Shown in pieces: positions 6,303-13,953 of a DNA stretch of 14,004 nt. The notes under the pieces were generated by a model. That model had not been told where the DNA came from. It saw nothing but the letters and a program-made list of their open reading frames with translations, and did not search any database. Both the position numbers and the translations under genes were made by a program. Source of the stretch: SVKR01 sp963605115 (GTDB taxonomy: Bacteria > Bacillota > Clostridia > Oscillospirales > Oscillospiraceae); the NCBI GenBank assembly GCA_963605115.1, contig CAVCTM010000059.1, forward strand, positions 1 to 14,004. The letters run 5' to 3'. Position 1 is the stretch's first letter. Each line of letters opens with the position of its first letter.

Positions 6303-6771
6303 CGATCCACCTTATCTCCTCCCGTGCAATGCCGAGCTCCGCCTCGATCGCCGCGGCGAGCGGGGCGCTATAAAGCCCGCGCACCTCCGCCGCGGCCGGG
6401 ACCCAGACGCCCTCCGTCGTCCAGCGGACGGAGACCGACGCGCCGGTGACGGCGGCGCCGAGGGCTGCGGCTTTGTCCAATATATATGCGGCGTACTCCG
6501 CCTCTATGACCGGGCGGTTCATCTCGCTGCCGAGCGATGCGCCCTCCGACGCGATCGCCTCGCCCTCGCTGCGCCAGCGCGCGGCATTCAGCGCATAATC
6601 CGGCAGCGGAAGCGAGAAAAGCGGTGCGGCGAGCGCCGCCGCCATCACGACGCCGCAGACGACCTTTACGAGCTCCTTCACCGCCCCCCGCGGCGTCAGC
6701 GCCGTCGCTGTCGCGCAGAAAAGCGCCGCCCCGGTCATACCGAGCACCCATGCACGAAGCCACGCGATCAT
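6289..6771 (-). CDS. spoIIIAF: Stage III sporulation protein AF
   Basis: This 160-residue membrane protein belongs to the SpoIIIA assembly. Two hydrophobic segments lie at about residues 3-24 and 35-56 (VKVVCGVVMAAALAAPLFSL), followed by a soluble domain that probably faces the intermembrane space and ends in VSVRWTTEGVWVP and GIAREEIRWIDE. Family members carry a C-terminal domain similar to the ring-building motif of AG and AH, and the alternating strand/helix pattern fits this. It is shorter than the Bacillus protein (about 206). ATG at 6771 overlaps the spoIIIAE stop (ATGA), suggesting coupled translation. The 3' end overlaps spoIIIAG by 14 bp. Confidence 0.92.
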   Translation of the reverse strand: MIAWLRAWVLGMTGAALFCATATALTPRGAVKELVKVVCGVVMAAALAAPLFSLPLPDYALNAARWRSEGEAIASEGASLGSEMNRPVIEAEYAAYILDKAAALGAAVTGASVSVRWTTEGVWVPAAAEVRGLYSAPLAAAIEAELGIAREEIRWIDENA

Positions 6772-7847
6772 GACGACACCACCTTCATCAGAGAAAATAC
6801 CGCCAGCAGCTCGATGATCGACGCCGCGCCGACGAGACCGAGAACGAGCCCGTAGGCATTGCCGATGCCGTCGATGAGCCTGCCGAGCCGCCCCGCGGCG
6901 ATGGCGCCGGCAAGCGCGGCGGCTGCCTTGAAAAGCAGACAGCGCAGTCCGAGCCGCAGCACCGGCAGCGCAGCCGCAGCGCCGACGGCGAGCGCGCCGA
7001 ACACGCCGATGCTGCCCCGCAGCACGCCCGCCCCGGCGACGAGCGAGTCGGACACGTCCGCGATCGTCCGCCCGACGACGGGGAGCGCCGCGGAGAGCGC
7101 CGTGCGTGCAGCCTTGACAGCCGCGGTGTCCGCCTGCCCCGCGACGACGCCCGTGATGCCGAGATACGCCGTGAACGCCAGCACGAGCCCCCGCATCAGG
7201 GTCTTCGTGCCCCAGTGCAGCAGCCGCGTTCCCGCGGCGAGCTGGTCCGTGCCGAGCGCCGCGCCTGCGGCAACGGCAGCGGTGTAAGCGCAGATGAGCG
7301 GAAAAACGAGGTTTTCGGCGAGCGAGAGCAGCAGGTCCGTGAACATCGCGGCGGCAGCATATTTCGCGGCGGCGGAGCCCACCGCGCCGGAGGCTGCCGC
7401 GGCAGCCGTGAGCGTCGGCAGCAGCGCGGCGGAGAGGTCGCGCAGGTCGCCGAGCGCCGCCGCGCCGAGGGACACGACGCTTTTCACGTCGCCGACGCAG
7501 ACCGCCGTCACCGCGAGCGCGCCGCCGAAGCCGACATGATCAAAGCCGCCCGCCGGCGCAAAGCGCGCCCCCACCGCGCTCAGCACCGTCACCGCAAGCA
7601 CCGCCGCGAGCGGGCGGAGCACCTCGGCGAGCGCGCCGGAGAGCTTATCGCGCAGATAGCTCCAGAGCCTGCCGAGCCCGGTATCGAGCTCCGCGTCCGC
7701 GGCGTCGACGCCCTCCAGCACCTCCGCGGCGCTCTCCGGCAGCGCGCGGCGGAGCGCATCCGTGCCGAGCCCGCCGGCAAGATCCGCGGCGCGGACCGGG
7801 ACGGCGAGCAGCAGCGCCAGCATCGCAAAGCAGAGCGCGCGCTTCAC
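6768..7847 (-). CDS. spoIIIAE: Stage III sporulation protein AE
   Basis: SpoIIIAE is the large polytopic membrane protein of the SpoIIIA complex, thought to form part of its transport core. I place the start at GTG 7847, giving 359 residues. It overlaps the spoIIIAD stop as GTGA, has CTGGAG 8 nt upstream, and puts a typical signal peptide (KRALCFAMLALLLAVPVRA, cut near residue 20) at the N-terminus. The same frame stays open upstream to 8237, but that stretch lies over spoIIIAD and reads as Arg/Gly-rich antisense-type composition, so it is not used. After an amphipathic region (about 25-80), several long Ala/Leu/Val-rich spans follow to the end. The Bacillus protein has about 399 residues. 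Confidence 0.94.
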   Translation of the reverse strand: MKRALCFAMLALLLAVPVRAADLAGGLGTDALRRALPESAAEVLEGVDAADAELDTGLGRLWSYLRDKLSGALAEVLRPLAAVLAVTVLSAVGARFAPAGGFDHVGFGGALAVTAVCVGDVKSVVSLGAAALGDLRDLSAALLPTLTAAAAASGAVGSAAAKYAAAAMFTDLLLSLAENLVFPLICAYTAAVAAGAALGTDQLAAGTRLLHWGTKTLMRGLVLAFTAYLGITGVVAGQADTAAVKAARTALSAALPVVGRTIADVSDSLVAGAGVLRGSIGVFGALAVGAAAALPVLRLGLRCLLFKAAAALAGAIAAGRLGRLIDGIGNAYGLVLGLVGAASIIELLAVFSLMKVVSS

Positions 7848-8230
7848 AGCAGCCGCTCCAGCAGACCGAGCAGCGTTTCGAGCAGCGGCAGCGAGACGAA
7901 CATCGCCCCCACCGCCCCGCCGAGCTCCACCGCGCCCGCGAGCGCGCTCTGACCGCTGTCGCGGCAGAGGTCCGCCGCGGTCTTCGCGAGGATGCCGATC
8001 AGCACGCACTTCGTCACCGGCAGAAAATACGCCCCGTTCAGCCCGGAGAGGCTTTTTGCCCTTTCCATCACGGCGAGCACCGGGCGCAGCAGCCCGGTCA
8101 GCGCCGCGAGCGAAACGCAGCAGACCGCCGCCGCGAGCGGGACGGAGAGCTCCGGATTTTTTCGCTTTAAGACAAGACTCGCCGCGCTCGCAAGCAGGGC
8201 GCATGCCGCGATCTTGATCAGCGCCTCCAT
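7844..8230 (-). CDS. spoIIIAD: Stage III sporulation protein AD
   Basis: This 128-residue integral membrane protein has the usual length for the family (about 130). Hydrophobic segments lie at about residues 2-21, 29-48 and 69-86, with a fourth at the C-terminus (about 98-125). The family-typical start MEALIKIAACALLASAASLV, the LKRKNPEL loop and the central LNGAYFLPVTKCVLIGILAK stretch are recognisable. It begins 3 bp after the spoIIIAC stop and its own stop overlaps the spoIIIAE GTG, so AC, AD and AE are probably translated in a coupled way. Its exact role in the channel is not known. Confidence 0.95.
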   Translation of the reverse strand: MEALIKIAACALLASAASLVLKRKNPELSVPLAAAVCCVSLAALTGLLRPVLAVMERAKSLSGLNGAYFLPVTKCVLIGILAKTAADLCRDSGQSALAGAVELGGAVGAMFVSLPLLETLLGLLERLL

Positions 8231-8233
8231 GCA

Positions 8234-8428
8234 TCACAGCCCGAACAGGTCCTTGATCAGCGCAAAGAGGTCACTGATCTCCCGGACGACGAGCACCAGC
8301 ACGCAGACGAGCCCCGCGAGCGTCACCATCAGCGCCTGCTCCTCCCGCCCGGAGCGCGAGAGGAGGATATTCAGCACGGCGACCAGAATGCCCACCGCCG
8401 CGATCTTGAAAATGAGGTCAACTTCCAT
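8234..8428 (-). CDS. spoIIIAC: Stage III sporulation protein AC
   Basis: This is a very small membrane protein of 64 residues, matching the family (about 66-68). It has two membrane segments (about 5-23 and 31-49) separated by a charged loop, SRSGREEQ (24-31), and ends in a short amphipathic helix (DLFALIKDLFGL). The start MEVDLIFKIAAVGILVAVLN is typical of SpoIIIAC. ATG at 8428 has GGAAGGA upstream. It lies 33 bp after spoIIIAB and 3 bp before spoIIIAD. Confidence 0.96.
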   Translation of the reverse strand: MEVDLIFKIAAVGILVAVLNILLSRSGREEQALMVTLAGLVCVLVLVVREISDLFALIKDLFGL

Positions 8429-8461
8429 TCGTAGCTTCCTTCCGTGTCCTTGGGGAAAGTT

Positions 8462-8953
8462 TTAAAACAGAATCACCGCCGCCATCGCGCCGAGGGACGC
8501 GCCGAGTCCGGCGAAGCTCCGCCCGCGGGCGGCGACAAAGCGCTCAAGCTCCTCCGCGTCGGCGGAAAGGCGCAGCCGCACCGCCTCGATCTCCGCCGCC
8601 TGCCGCGCCGCGTCATAGCGCCCGACGGCGGCGGAGAGGGACGCGAGCGCCTCCCGGTCCCCCTCCGGCAGCGGCATCGAACGCGCGGCGCGCGCCCAGA
8701 GCGCGTCCATCGGCTCCGTGCCGAAGGCGGCGGAGAGCAGCTCGAAAAACGGGCGGTCCCGCAGACGCGCAAAGATCTGGGGCAGCAGCGCCCGGCGCGC
8801 CGTGAGCTCCGCCGCCATAACACCGAGGTCCGCCGAGAGTGAACGCAAAAGCCGCGCCGTCCGGCGCTTTTCCGCGCATTGCTGCCAGCCGAGCAGCCCG
8901 CCCGCCGCGGCGAGCAGCAGCCCGCCGAGCAGCTTCAGCCCCACCGCCGTCAC
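8462..8953 (-). CDS. spoIIIAB: Stage III sporulation protein AB
   Basis: SpoIIIAB is a membrane-associated subunit next to the SpoIIIAA ATPase; its fold has been compared with GspF-type proteins of type II secretion. This copy has 163 residues (family about 170). It starts with a hydrophobic segment (about 4-22), has a long alpha-helical cytoplasmic middle rich in Ala, Arg and Glu (about 25-140), and ends with a second short hydrophobic segment (GLGASLGAMAAVILF). The start is GTG at 8953, overlapping the spoIIIAA stop as GTGA, which suggests coupled translation and equal output of the ATPase and its membrane partner. Confidence 0.94.
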   Translation of the reverse strand: MTAVGLKLLGGLLLAAAGGLLGWQQCAEKRRTARLLRSLSADLGVMAAELTARRALLPQIFARLRDRPFFELLSAAFGTEPMDALWARAARSMPLPEGDREALASLSAAVGRYDAARQAAEIEAVRLRLSADAEELERFVAARGRSFAGLGASLGAMAAVILF

Positions 8954-9819
8954 AGCCTGTCCACCCGATACAGCCGCCGCCCCGCCTCGGCACGGATCGT
9001 CACCGCGCTCTCAAACGCGCCGAGCGCAAGGAGCTCGCGCAGCGGCGCGCGCCGCGCAAGGTCCGGGGGCGAGGCGGCGTGGACCGTCGCGAGCACGCGG
9101 ACGCCGCTGCCGGTAAGCTGCTCCACCGCCGCGGCGTCCGCGGCGAGGCTGATCTCGTCCATCGCGATGGTCCCGCAGTTCATGCCGCGCAGCAGCATCA
9201 TCGCCGCCTCCGCCTTCGGCGCGCCGGAGAGCACGTCCGTGCTGCGGCCGAGGTCGAATTGCAGCTCGCCGTTCCACATGCCGCCGAGCTCCCCGCGCTC
9301 GTCCGCAACGCCGACGCGCTCGCCGCCGTCGGAGAGACAGCGGATCAGGTCGCGCAGCAGCGTCGTCTTCCCCCCGCCGGGCGGGGAGAGCAGCAGCACG
9401 CCGCCGCTGCCGAGCCGGGGCAGGACCTCCGCCGCCGCGCCGCGCACCGCGCGCGGGATGCGGATCGCGAGGGACGACGCCTCCCGCAGCCCCAAAACGC
9501 CGCCCTCCGCCGCGACCGCGCCGCAGACGCCGACGCGCACGCCGCCCCGCGCCGTGAGATACCCGCGCCGCAGCGCGTCTCCCGCCGCGTGCATCGAGGC
9601 GTCGGACGCCCGCTCCAGCACCGCGAGCAGCGCCCGCTCGTCCACCTTCTCCGCGCAAAGCTCCCGCTCGCGCCCGGCAATGAGAACCGTCGGGCTCCTG
9701 CCGCGCCGCAGGCGAAATTCCTCCGCCGTCTGCCGCAGCGAAGGCGGCAGCGCCGCCGCCTTTTCACGCAGCCGCTCCGGAAGCAGCCCCGCCGCGCGGT
9801 CAAATCCGTCCTCCGTCAT
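8950..9819 (-). CDS. spoIIIAA: Stage III sporulation protein AA, ATPase of the SpoIIIA channel
   Basis: SpoIIIAA is the cytoplasmic ATPase of the SpoIIIA complex, related to AAA/secretion ATPases. This copy has 289 residues (Bacillus about 307). Walker A is PPGGGKTTLL at 146-155. VGVADERGELGG (169-180) is a family hallmark, and the Walker B-like strand GTIAMDE lies at 216-222, with D221 and E222 in the usual places. TVHAAS (245-250) is a sensor-like motif. ATG 9819 was chosen because AAGAGGTGAT lies 6 nt upstream and MTEDGFDRAAGLLP matches the family's start region. The open frame reaches back to 9984, but that extension would cross the likely promoter region and has no ribosome-binding site. 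It is the first gene of the operon. Confidence 0.95.
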   Translation of the reverse strand: MTEDGFDRAAGLLPERLREKAAALPPSLRQTAEEFRLRRGRSPTVLIAGRERELCAEKVDERALLAVLERASDASMHAAGDALRRGYLTARGGVRVGVCGAVAAEGGVLGLREASSLAIRIPRAVRGAAAEVLPRLGSGGVLLLSPPGGGKTTLLRDLIRCLSDGGERVGVADERGELGGMWNGELQFDLGRSTDVLSGAPKAEAAMMLLRGMNCGTIAMDEISLAADAAAVEQLTGSGVRVLATVHAASPPDLARRAPLRELLALGAFESAVTIRAEAGRRLYRVDRL

Positions 9820-9840
9820 AAGTGCATCACCTCTTGTCCC

Positions 9841-9849
9841 ATTTATATG
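9841..9849 (-). promoter_or_regulatory. Candidate sigma-E -10 element for the spoIIIA operon
   Basis: In Bacillus the spoIIIA operon is read by mother-cell sigma-E. On the minus strand, CATATAAAT (9849-9841) resembles the sigma-E -10 box (about CATACAnT) and lies just before the spoIIIAA ribosome-binding site, so the leader would be very short. The sequence 14-15 bp upstream (around GGTTCTAA) is a poor match to the -35 consensus. I see no better sigma-A promoter facing this way. This is a weak assignment. Confidence 0.3.
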
Positions 9850-9927
9850 CCGCGCCGGGCGGCTTAGAACCGGGTACGGGACGCGCGGAAAATCTGTGAA
9901 CAAATCGGAAACAATTCCCATGACGCC

Positions 9928-9956
9928 TTGACATTGCCGAACAAACTGCCTAAAAT
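9928..9956 (+). promoter_or_regulatory. Sigma-A promoter for the ABC exporter operon
   Basis: A perfect TTGACA -35 (9928-9933) is followed after exactly 17 bp by TAAAAT (9951-9956). Transcription should start near 9963, about 47 nt before the first ABC gene. The match is the best in the window and suggests substantial constitutive expression unless a repressor acts here. No clear palindromic operator overlaps it, and no regulator gene lies next to the operon in this window. Confidence 0.85.
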
Positions 9957-10009
9957 CAGAATGTTTATATTGTCTAATACTCATAAAAGGAAGAAGGGAT
10001 CAACAACGC

Positions 10010-11755
10010 ATGCTGAGTAAGCTTTTCAAGTACATCCGCGGCTACGAAAAAGCGGCGCTCTTGGCGCCGCTGCTCGTCATCGTGGAGGTCGTGTGCGAGC
10101 TCATACTGCCGAAGCTGATGAGCGGCGTCATCGACACCGGCATCGAGGGGGACGGCGGCTTTTCTTACATTCTGAAGGTCGGCGCGGTCATGCTGGGGCT
10201 CGCCGTGTGCAGTATGCTCGCCGGCGCCGCCAGCGTAAAGTTCGCCGCCCAGTCCAGTCAGGGCTTCGGCGCGAATCTGCGCAGAGCGATGTTCGACCGC
10301 GTACAGGAGTTTTCCTTTGCGGACATCGACCGCTTTTCGAGCGCCTCGCTCATCACGCGCCTCACGAACGACGTCAACAACATCCAGAGCATGGTGAACA
10401 TGGGTCTGCGCATCCTCATCCGCGCGCCGTTTATGCTCATCGCCGCGCTCGCCGTCTGCCTCTCCATCAACGGAAAGCTGACGCTCATCCTCATCTGTGT
10501 CGTGCCCGTGATGGCGCTCGCCGTCGGACTTCTGATGAAGGTCTGCCGCAAGCTGTTCGACCTTTTCCAGAAAAAGATCGACGGTCTGAACGACTCCGTG
10601 CAGGAAAACCTCGTCGCCATCCGCGTGGTGAAAGCCTTCGTGCGCGAGGATTATGAGAAGAAAAAATTCAAAAAGAGCAACGATGAGCTGCGCGACGCGG
10701 CGATCAACGCGGTGACGCGCGTGGTGTTCATGCAGCCCATTATGATGGTCGCGTTCAACGTTTCCATCGTGCTCTCGCTCTGGATCGGCGGCAAATTCGT
10801 CATCGGCGGCACGCTGCTGACCGGCGAGCTCTACTCCTTTATCAGCTACATTATGAACGTTCTGATGAGCGTCATGATGCTCGCCTTCACGCTGCTCCAG
10901 CTCACCCGCGCCCGCGCCTGCGCCGCGCGCATCAACGAGGTGCTGGACACCGTGCCCGACATCCGCGACGGCGAACATGCCGCCCAGACCGCCCTCCCCG
11001 CCCCGCGCGGCAGCGTCGAGTTCCGCGACGTCAGCTTCCGCTACGCCGCGACCGGCACCGGCGACGACGTGCTGCGCCATATCGACCTCAAGATCGAACC
11101 GGGCGAATTTGTCGCCATCGTCGGCGGCACGGGCGTCGGCAAAAGCTCGCTCGTGAACCTCATCCCCCGCTTTTACGACGTGACCGGCGGCGCCGTATAT
11201 GTCGACGGCGTGGACGTCCGCGATTACCCGGTCGAGGCGCTGCGCGAGCGCATCGGCATGGTGCTCCAGAACAACGTCCTCTTCTCCGGCACGATCCGCG
11301 AAAACCTGCTCTGGGGCGACCCGAACGCCACGGAGGAGGATATGATCCAAGCTGCGAAAAACGCACAGGCTTATGATTTTATCATGAGCTTCCCGGACGG
11401 CTTCGACACCTATATCGATCAGGGCGGCGTCAACGTCTCCGGCGGTCAGAAGCAGCGTCTTTGCATCGCCCGCGCGATGCTGCGCCACCCGTCCATCCTC
11501 ATTCTCGACGACAGCACCTCCGCGGTGGACAGCGCGACGGAGGCAGCCATCCGCGAGAGCTTCAGCAAAAATCTCAAGGGCACGACCGTCATCATCATTG
11601 CCCAGCGCATCTCCTCCGTCCGCCACGCAGACCGAATCGTCATCCTCGACGACGACCACATCGCCGGGCTCGGCACCCACGACGAGCTGCTCGCGTCGAA
11701 CGCGATCTATCAGGAGATCTATAACTCCCAGCAGGAAGGGGTGATGGAGCAGTGA
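10010..11755 (+). CDS. ABC exporter half-transporter with degenerate ATP-site residues (heterodimer subunit 1)
   Basis: This 581-residue fused membrane/ATPase half-transporter has six predicted spans in residues about 15-300 and a nucleotide-binding domain from about 335. Walker A is GGTGVGKS (372-379), the Q-loop Gln is Q420, and the signature VSGGQ (476-480) is intact. Walker B is ILILDD: D501 replaces the catalytic Glu. Q532 replaces the switch His. These two changes mark the degenerate-site subunit of heterodimeric exporters such as TM287/288, BmrCD and LmrCD, so it should pair with the next gene. ATG 10010 is preceded by AAGGAAGAAGGG, 11 nt away. The substrate is unknown. Drugs, lipids or peptides are all exported by relatives, so a multidrug label would be a guess. 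Confidence 0.95.
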   Translation: MLSKLFKYIRGYEKAALLAPLLVIVEVVCELILPKLMSGVIDTGIEGDGGFSYILKVGAVMLGLAVCSMLAGAASVKFAAQSSQGFGANLRRAMFDRVQEFSFADIDRFSSASLITRLTNDVNNIQSMVNMGLRILIRAPFMLIAALAVCLSINGKLTLILICVVPVMALAVGLLMKVCRKLFDLFQKKIDGLNDSVQENLVAIRVVKAFVREDYEKKKFKKSNDELRDAAINAVTRVVFMQPIMMVAFNVSIVLSLWIGGKFVIGGTLLTGELYSFISYIMNVLMSVMMLAFTLLQLTRARACAARINEVLDTVPDIRDGEHAAQTALPAPRGSVEFRDVSFRYAATGTGDDVLRHIDLKIEPGEFVAIVGGTGVGKSSLVNLIPRFYDVTGGAVYVDGVDVRDYPVEALRERIGMVLQNNVLFSGTIRENLLWGDPNATEEDMIQAAKNAQAYDFIMSFPDGFDTYIDQGGVNVSGGQKQRLCIARAMLRHPSILILDDSTSAVDSATEAAIRESFSKNLKGTTVIIIAQRISSVRHADRIVILDDDHIAGLGTHDELLASNAIYQEIYNSQQEGVMEQ

Positions 11756-13653
11756 GCGAAGCGAAGACCGAAAAGAAGCAGAAATTCAAGGCTGCACAGA
11801 GCCAGAACGGTCCCGGCGGTCCCGGCGCGCGCGGCGGCTATCAGAAGCCGAAGGACGCGAAAAAGACCATCCGCCGGCTGCTCGGCTATATGACGAAAAA
11901 TCCCCTGCCGCTCATCCTCGTCGCGGTCTGCCTCGTCGTCAGCACCGTGGCGTCCATCGGCGGAACCTATATGCTCCGTCCGATCATCAACGGTCTCGTG
12001 GCGGACGCGGCGGCTGCGGAAAAGGTGCAGAAACTGCTCGGCAGCTGCATTTTCCTGCTGCTGCTCTATCTGCTGGGCTCCGCCGCGACCTATGTGCAGG
12101 CGGCGACCATGGCGCGCCTTGCCCACAACGCGGCGAACCACCTGCGCGGCGACCTGTTCAACGCGCTGGAGAGCCTGCCGCTCAGCTATTTCGACCGCCA
12201 CACCCACGGCGAGCTCATGAGCCGCTTCACAAACGACGCGGACAACGTTGCCCTCGCGATGGAGCAGAGCTTCGTCAACATGTTCTCCTCCGGGCTGACC
12301 TTCATTGGTCTCGTCGCCGTGATGATCTATACCTCGCCGATCCTGTTCCTCGTAACGCTTTTGGCGCTCGCCGCGTCGATGGGCGTGTTCAAGGTCTTCG
12401 GCGGACGCAGCCGCGTTTATTACCGCAAGCAGCAGGCGGCGCTCGGACAGGTCAACGGCGATATTCAGGAGGTCATCGAGGGGCTCAAGGTCGTCAAGGC
12501 GTTCACCCACGAGGAGATCGCGAAGGCGGAGTTTGCCGAGCTGAACGAGGCTTACCGCGCCGCCGCGACGGACGCGAACTATTACGCCGGCGCGATCATC
12601 CCCCTGAGCGCCAACATCTCCAACATCGGCTACGCGGCGACCGCCGCGGTCGGCGGCTTCCTCGCGCTCGTCATGGGCTTTGACCTCGGCGGCTTCGCCG
12701 CCTACCTGCTCTACGCGCGCCAGATCGGACGCCCGCTCGAACAGGTCAGCCAGCAGCTCAACGCCATCATGTCCGCCCTCGCGGGCGCGGAACGCATCTT
12801 TGACGTGATGGACACCCCGCCGGAGATCGACGAGGGCAAGGTCGTGCTGACGCCCGTGGAGCCGCAGGAGGGCCACCGCGCGTGGGCATGGAAAAAGCCG
12901 GACGGCACGCTCGTCCCCCTGCGCGGCGACGTGAGGCTCCAGCATGTGGACTTCAGCTATGTCCCCGAAAAGCCCGTCCTGCGCGACGTCAGCGTGTTCG
13001 CGAAACCGGGTCAGAAGATCGCCTTCGTCGGCTCCACCGGCGCGGGCAAGACCACGATCACGAACCTCATCAACCGCTTTTACGAGATCAGCGCCGGCTC
13101 GATCACCTACGACGGCATCGACGTGCGCGAGATCAGCAAGGACTCCCTGCGCCAGTCGCTCGGCGCGGTGCTTCAGGACACGCATCTCTTCACCGGCACG
13201 GTCATGGACAACATCCGCTACGGCAGGCTCGACGCCACGGACGAAGAGTGCATTGCCGCGGCGAAGAGTGCGAACGCCCACTCCTTCATCCGCCGCCTGC
13301 CGGACGGCTACAACACGCTCGTCACCGGCGACGGCAGCAATCTCAGCCAGGGTCAGCGCCAGCTGCTCGCCATCGCCCGCGCCGCGGTCGCCGACCCGCC
13401 GGTCATGGTGCTCGACGAGGCGACCAGCAGCATCGACACCCGCACGGAGCAGCACATCCAGCGCGGCATGGACGCGCTGATGGAGGGCAGAACCGTCTTT
13501 GTCATCGCCCACCGCCTATCCACCGTCCGCAATGCCGACTGCATCGTCGTCATCGAGCACGGGCAGATCCAGGAAAAAGGCACCCACGAGGAGCTGCTCG
13601 CCCTCAAGGGGCGGTACTATCTGCTCTATACGGGACAGAATGTGCTGGAGTAA
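11752..13653 (+). CDS. ABC exporter half-transporter with catalytic ATP-site residues (heterodimer subunit 2)
   Basis: This 633-residue half-transporter is the partner of the preceding gene. It has a cytoplasmic N-terminal tail of about 38 residues rich in Lys, Gln and Gly, then six predicted spans (about 52-345) and a nucleotide-binding domain from about 392. Walker A is GSTGAGKT (427-434), Q-loop Gln Q475, Walker B VMVLDE with catalytic E556, and switch His H587. All are canonical. Its signature is LSQGQ (531-535) rather than LSGGQ. Thus the working site combines this Walker A/B with VSGGQ of subunit 1, while the other site is degenerate on both sides. About 20 extra residues (375-395, WAWKKPDGT) precede the first ATPase-domain strand. 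The start is GTG at 11752, overlapping the upstream stop as GTGA, with GGGGTGA 7 nt before it, favouring coupled translation. Confidence 0.95.
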   Translation: MSEAKTEKKQKFKAAQSQNGPGGPGARGGYQKPKDAKKTIRRLLGYMTKNPLPLILVAVCLVVSTVASIGGTYMLRPIINGLVADAAAAEKVQKLLGSCIFLLLLYLLGSAATYVQAATMARLAHNAANHLRGDLFNALESLPLSYFDRHTHGELMSRFTNDADNVALAMEQSFVNMFSSGLTFIGLVAVMIYTSPILFLVTLLALAASMGVFKVFGGRSRVYYRKQQAALGQVNGDIQEVIEGLKVVKAFTHEEIAKAEFAELNEAYRAAATDANYYAGAIIPLSANISNIGYAATAAVGGFLALVMGFDLGGFAAYLLYARQIGRPLEQVSQQLNAIMSALAGAERIFDVMDTPPEIDEGKVVLTPVEPQEGHRAWAWKKPDGTLVPLRGDVRLQHVDFSYVPEKPVLRDVSVFAKPGQKIAFVGSTGAGKTTITNLINRFYEISAGSITYDGIDVREISKDSLRQSLGAVLQDTHLFTGTVMDNIRYGRLDATDEECIAAAKSANAHSFIRRLPDGYNTLVTGDGSNLSQGQRQLLAIARAAVADPPVMVLDEATSSIDTRTEQHIQRGMDALMEGRTVFVIAHRLSTVRNADCIVVIEHGQIQEKGTHEELLALKGRYYLLYTGQNVLE

Positions 13654-13672
13654 AACCGGTTTTTCATTGCAG

Positions 13673-13717
13673 CGCCGCCCACGGTCCTGGTTTGGACCGT
13701 GGGCGGTGTGGTTTTTT
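13673..13717 (+). terminator. Intrinsic terminator of the ABC exporter operon
   Basis: A 15-bp stem (left arm CGCCGCCCACGGTCC at 13673-13687, right arm 13694-13708, with one G-U pair) closes a 6-nt loop. It is followed by TG, G and six T (13712-13717). It begins 19 nt after the stop codon of the second ABC gene. Confidence 0.93.
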
Positions 13718-13953
13718 AATTTGAACGCGCCTTGCGGCGCTAAAATTTGATTGGTTTCGCGCTGCCGCGCGACTTACTTTGCCCCTCGCGGGGAAAGTAA
13801 GCAAAGGCGCGGTCAGAAGGAAAACCCTTTCGAATGGGTTTTCCTCCCGACACCCTCCTTTCCTGAACGACCAAGAGGGTCTTCGACCCCCTTGGATTCC
13901 CCCTGTAATCCAAGCACCAGCGTTTTAACAAACACGGAAACGCCGCGATTTTA
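13718..13953. repeat. Non-coding hairpin-rich intergenic segment, probable repeat mosaic
   Basis: I see no supportable gene here. Several inverted repeats stand close together: GCGCC/GGCGC (13727-13740); CTTACTTT-G-CCCC pairing with GGGGAAAGTAAG (13773-13801, one bulged G); AGGAAAACCC/GGGTTTTCCT (13818-13845); CCAAGAGGGT/ACCCCCTTGG (13871-13895, one mismatch); and CTTGGATT/AATCCAAG (13891-13914), which shares bases with the previous stem, so the two are alternatives. The CTTACTTT...AAAGTAAGCAAAG type of hairpin is, from memory, common between genes in gut Clostridia. Open frames cross the segment on both strands, but they have no ribosome-binding site and follow the hairpins rather than a protein fold. 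Confidence 0.55.

Noticed and set aside
7848..8237. N-terminal extension of spoIIIAE to 489 residues
   Set aside because: The extension lies in a second frame over spoIIIAD and is Arg/Gly-rich with no family similarity. The GTG at 7847 gives a signal peptide, a Shine-Dalgarno sequence and the usual length.
9820..9984. N-terminal extension of spoIIIAA to 344 residues
   Set aside because: The extension crosses the divergent promoter region and has no ribosome-binding site. The ATG at 9819 has AAGAGGTGAT at ideal spacing.
9857..10009. Possible riboswitch or operator between spoIIIAA and the ABC operon
   Set aside because: Only the sigma-A promoter, a short leader and a ribosome-binding site are visible. 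I found no convincing dyad or known aptamer core.
9974..13512. Two long minus-strand open frames opposite the ABC transporter genes
   Set aside because: Asp/His/Val/Arg-rich composition typical of shadows of GC-rich genes. The plus-strand ABC genes carry every expected motif.
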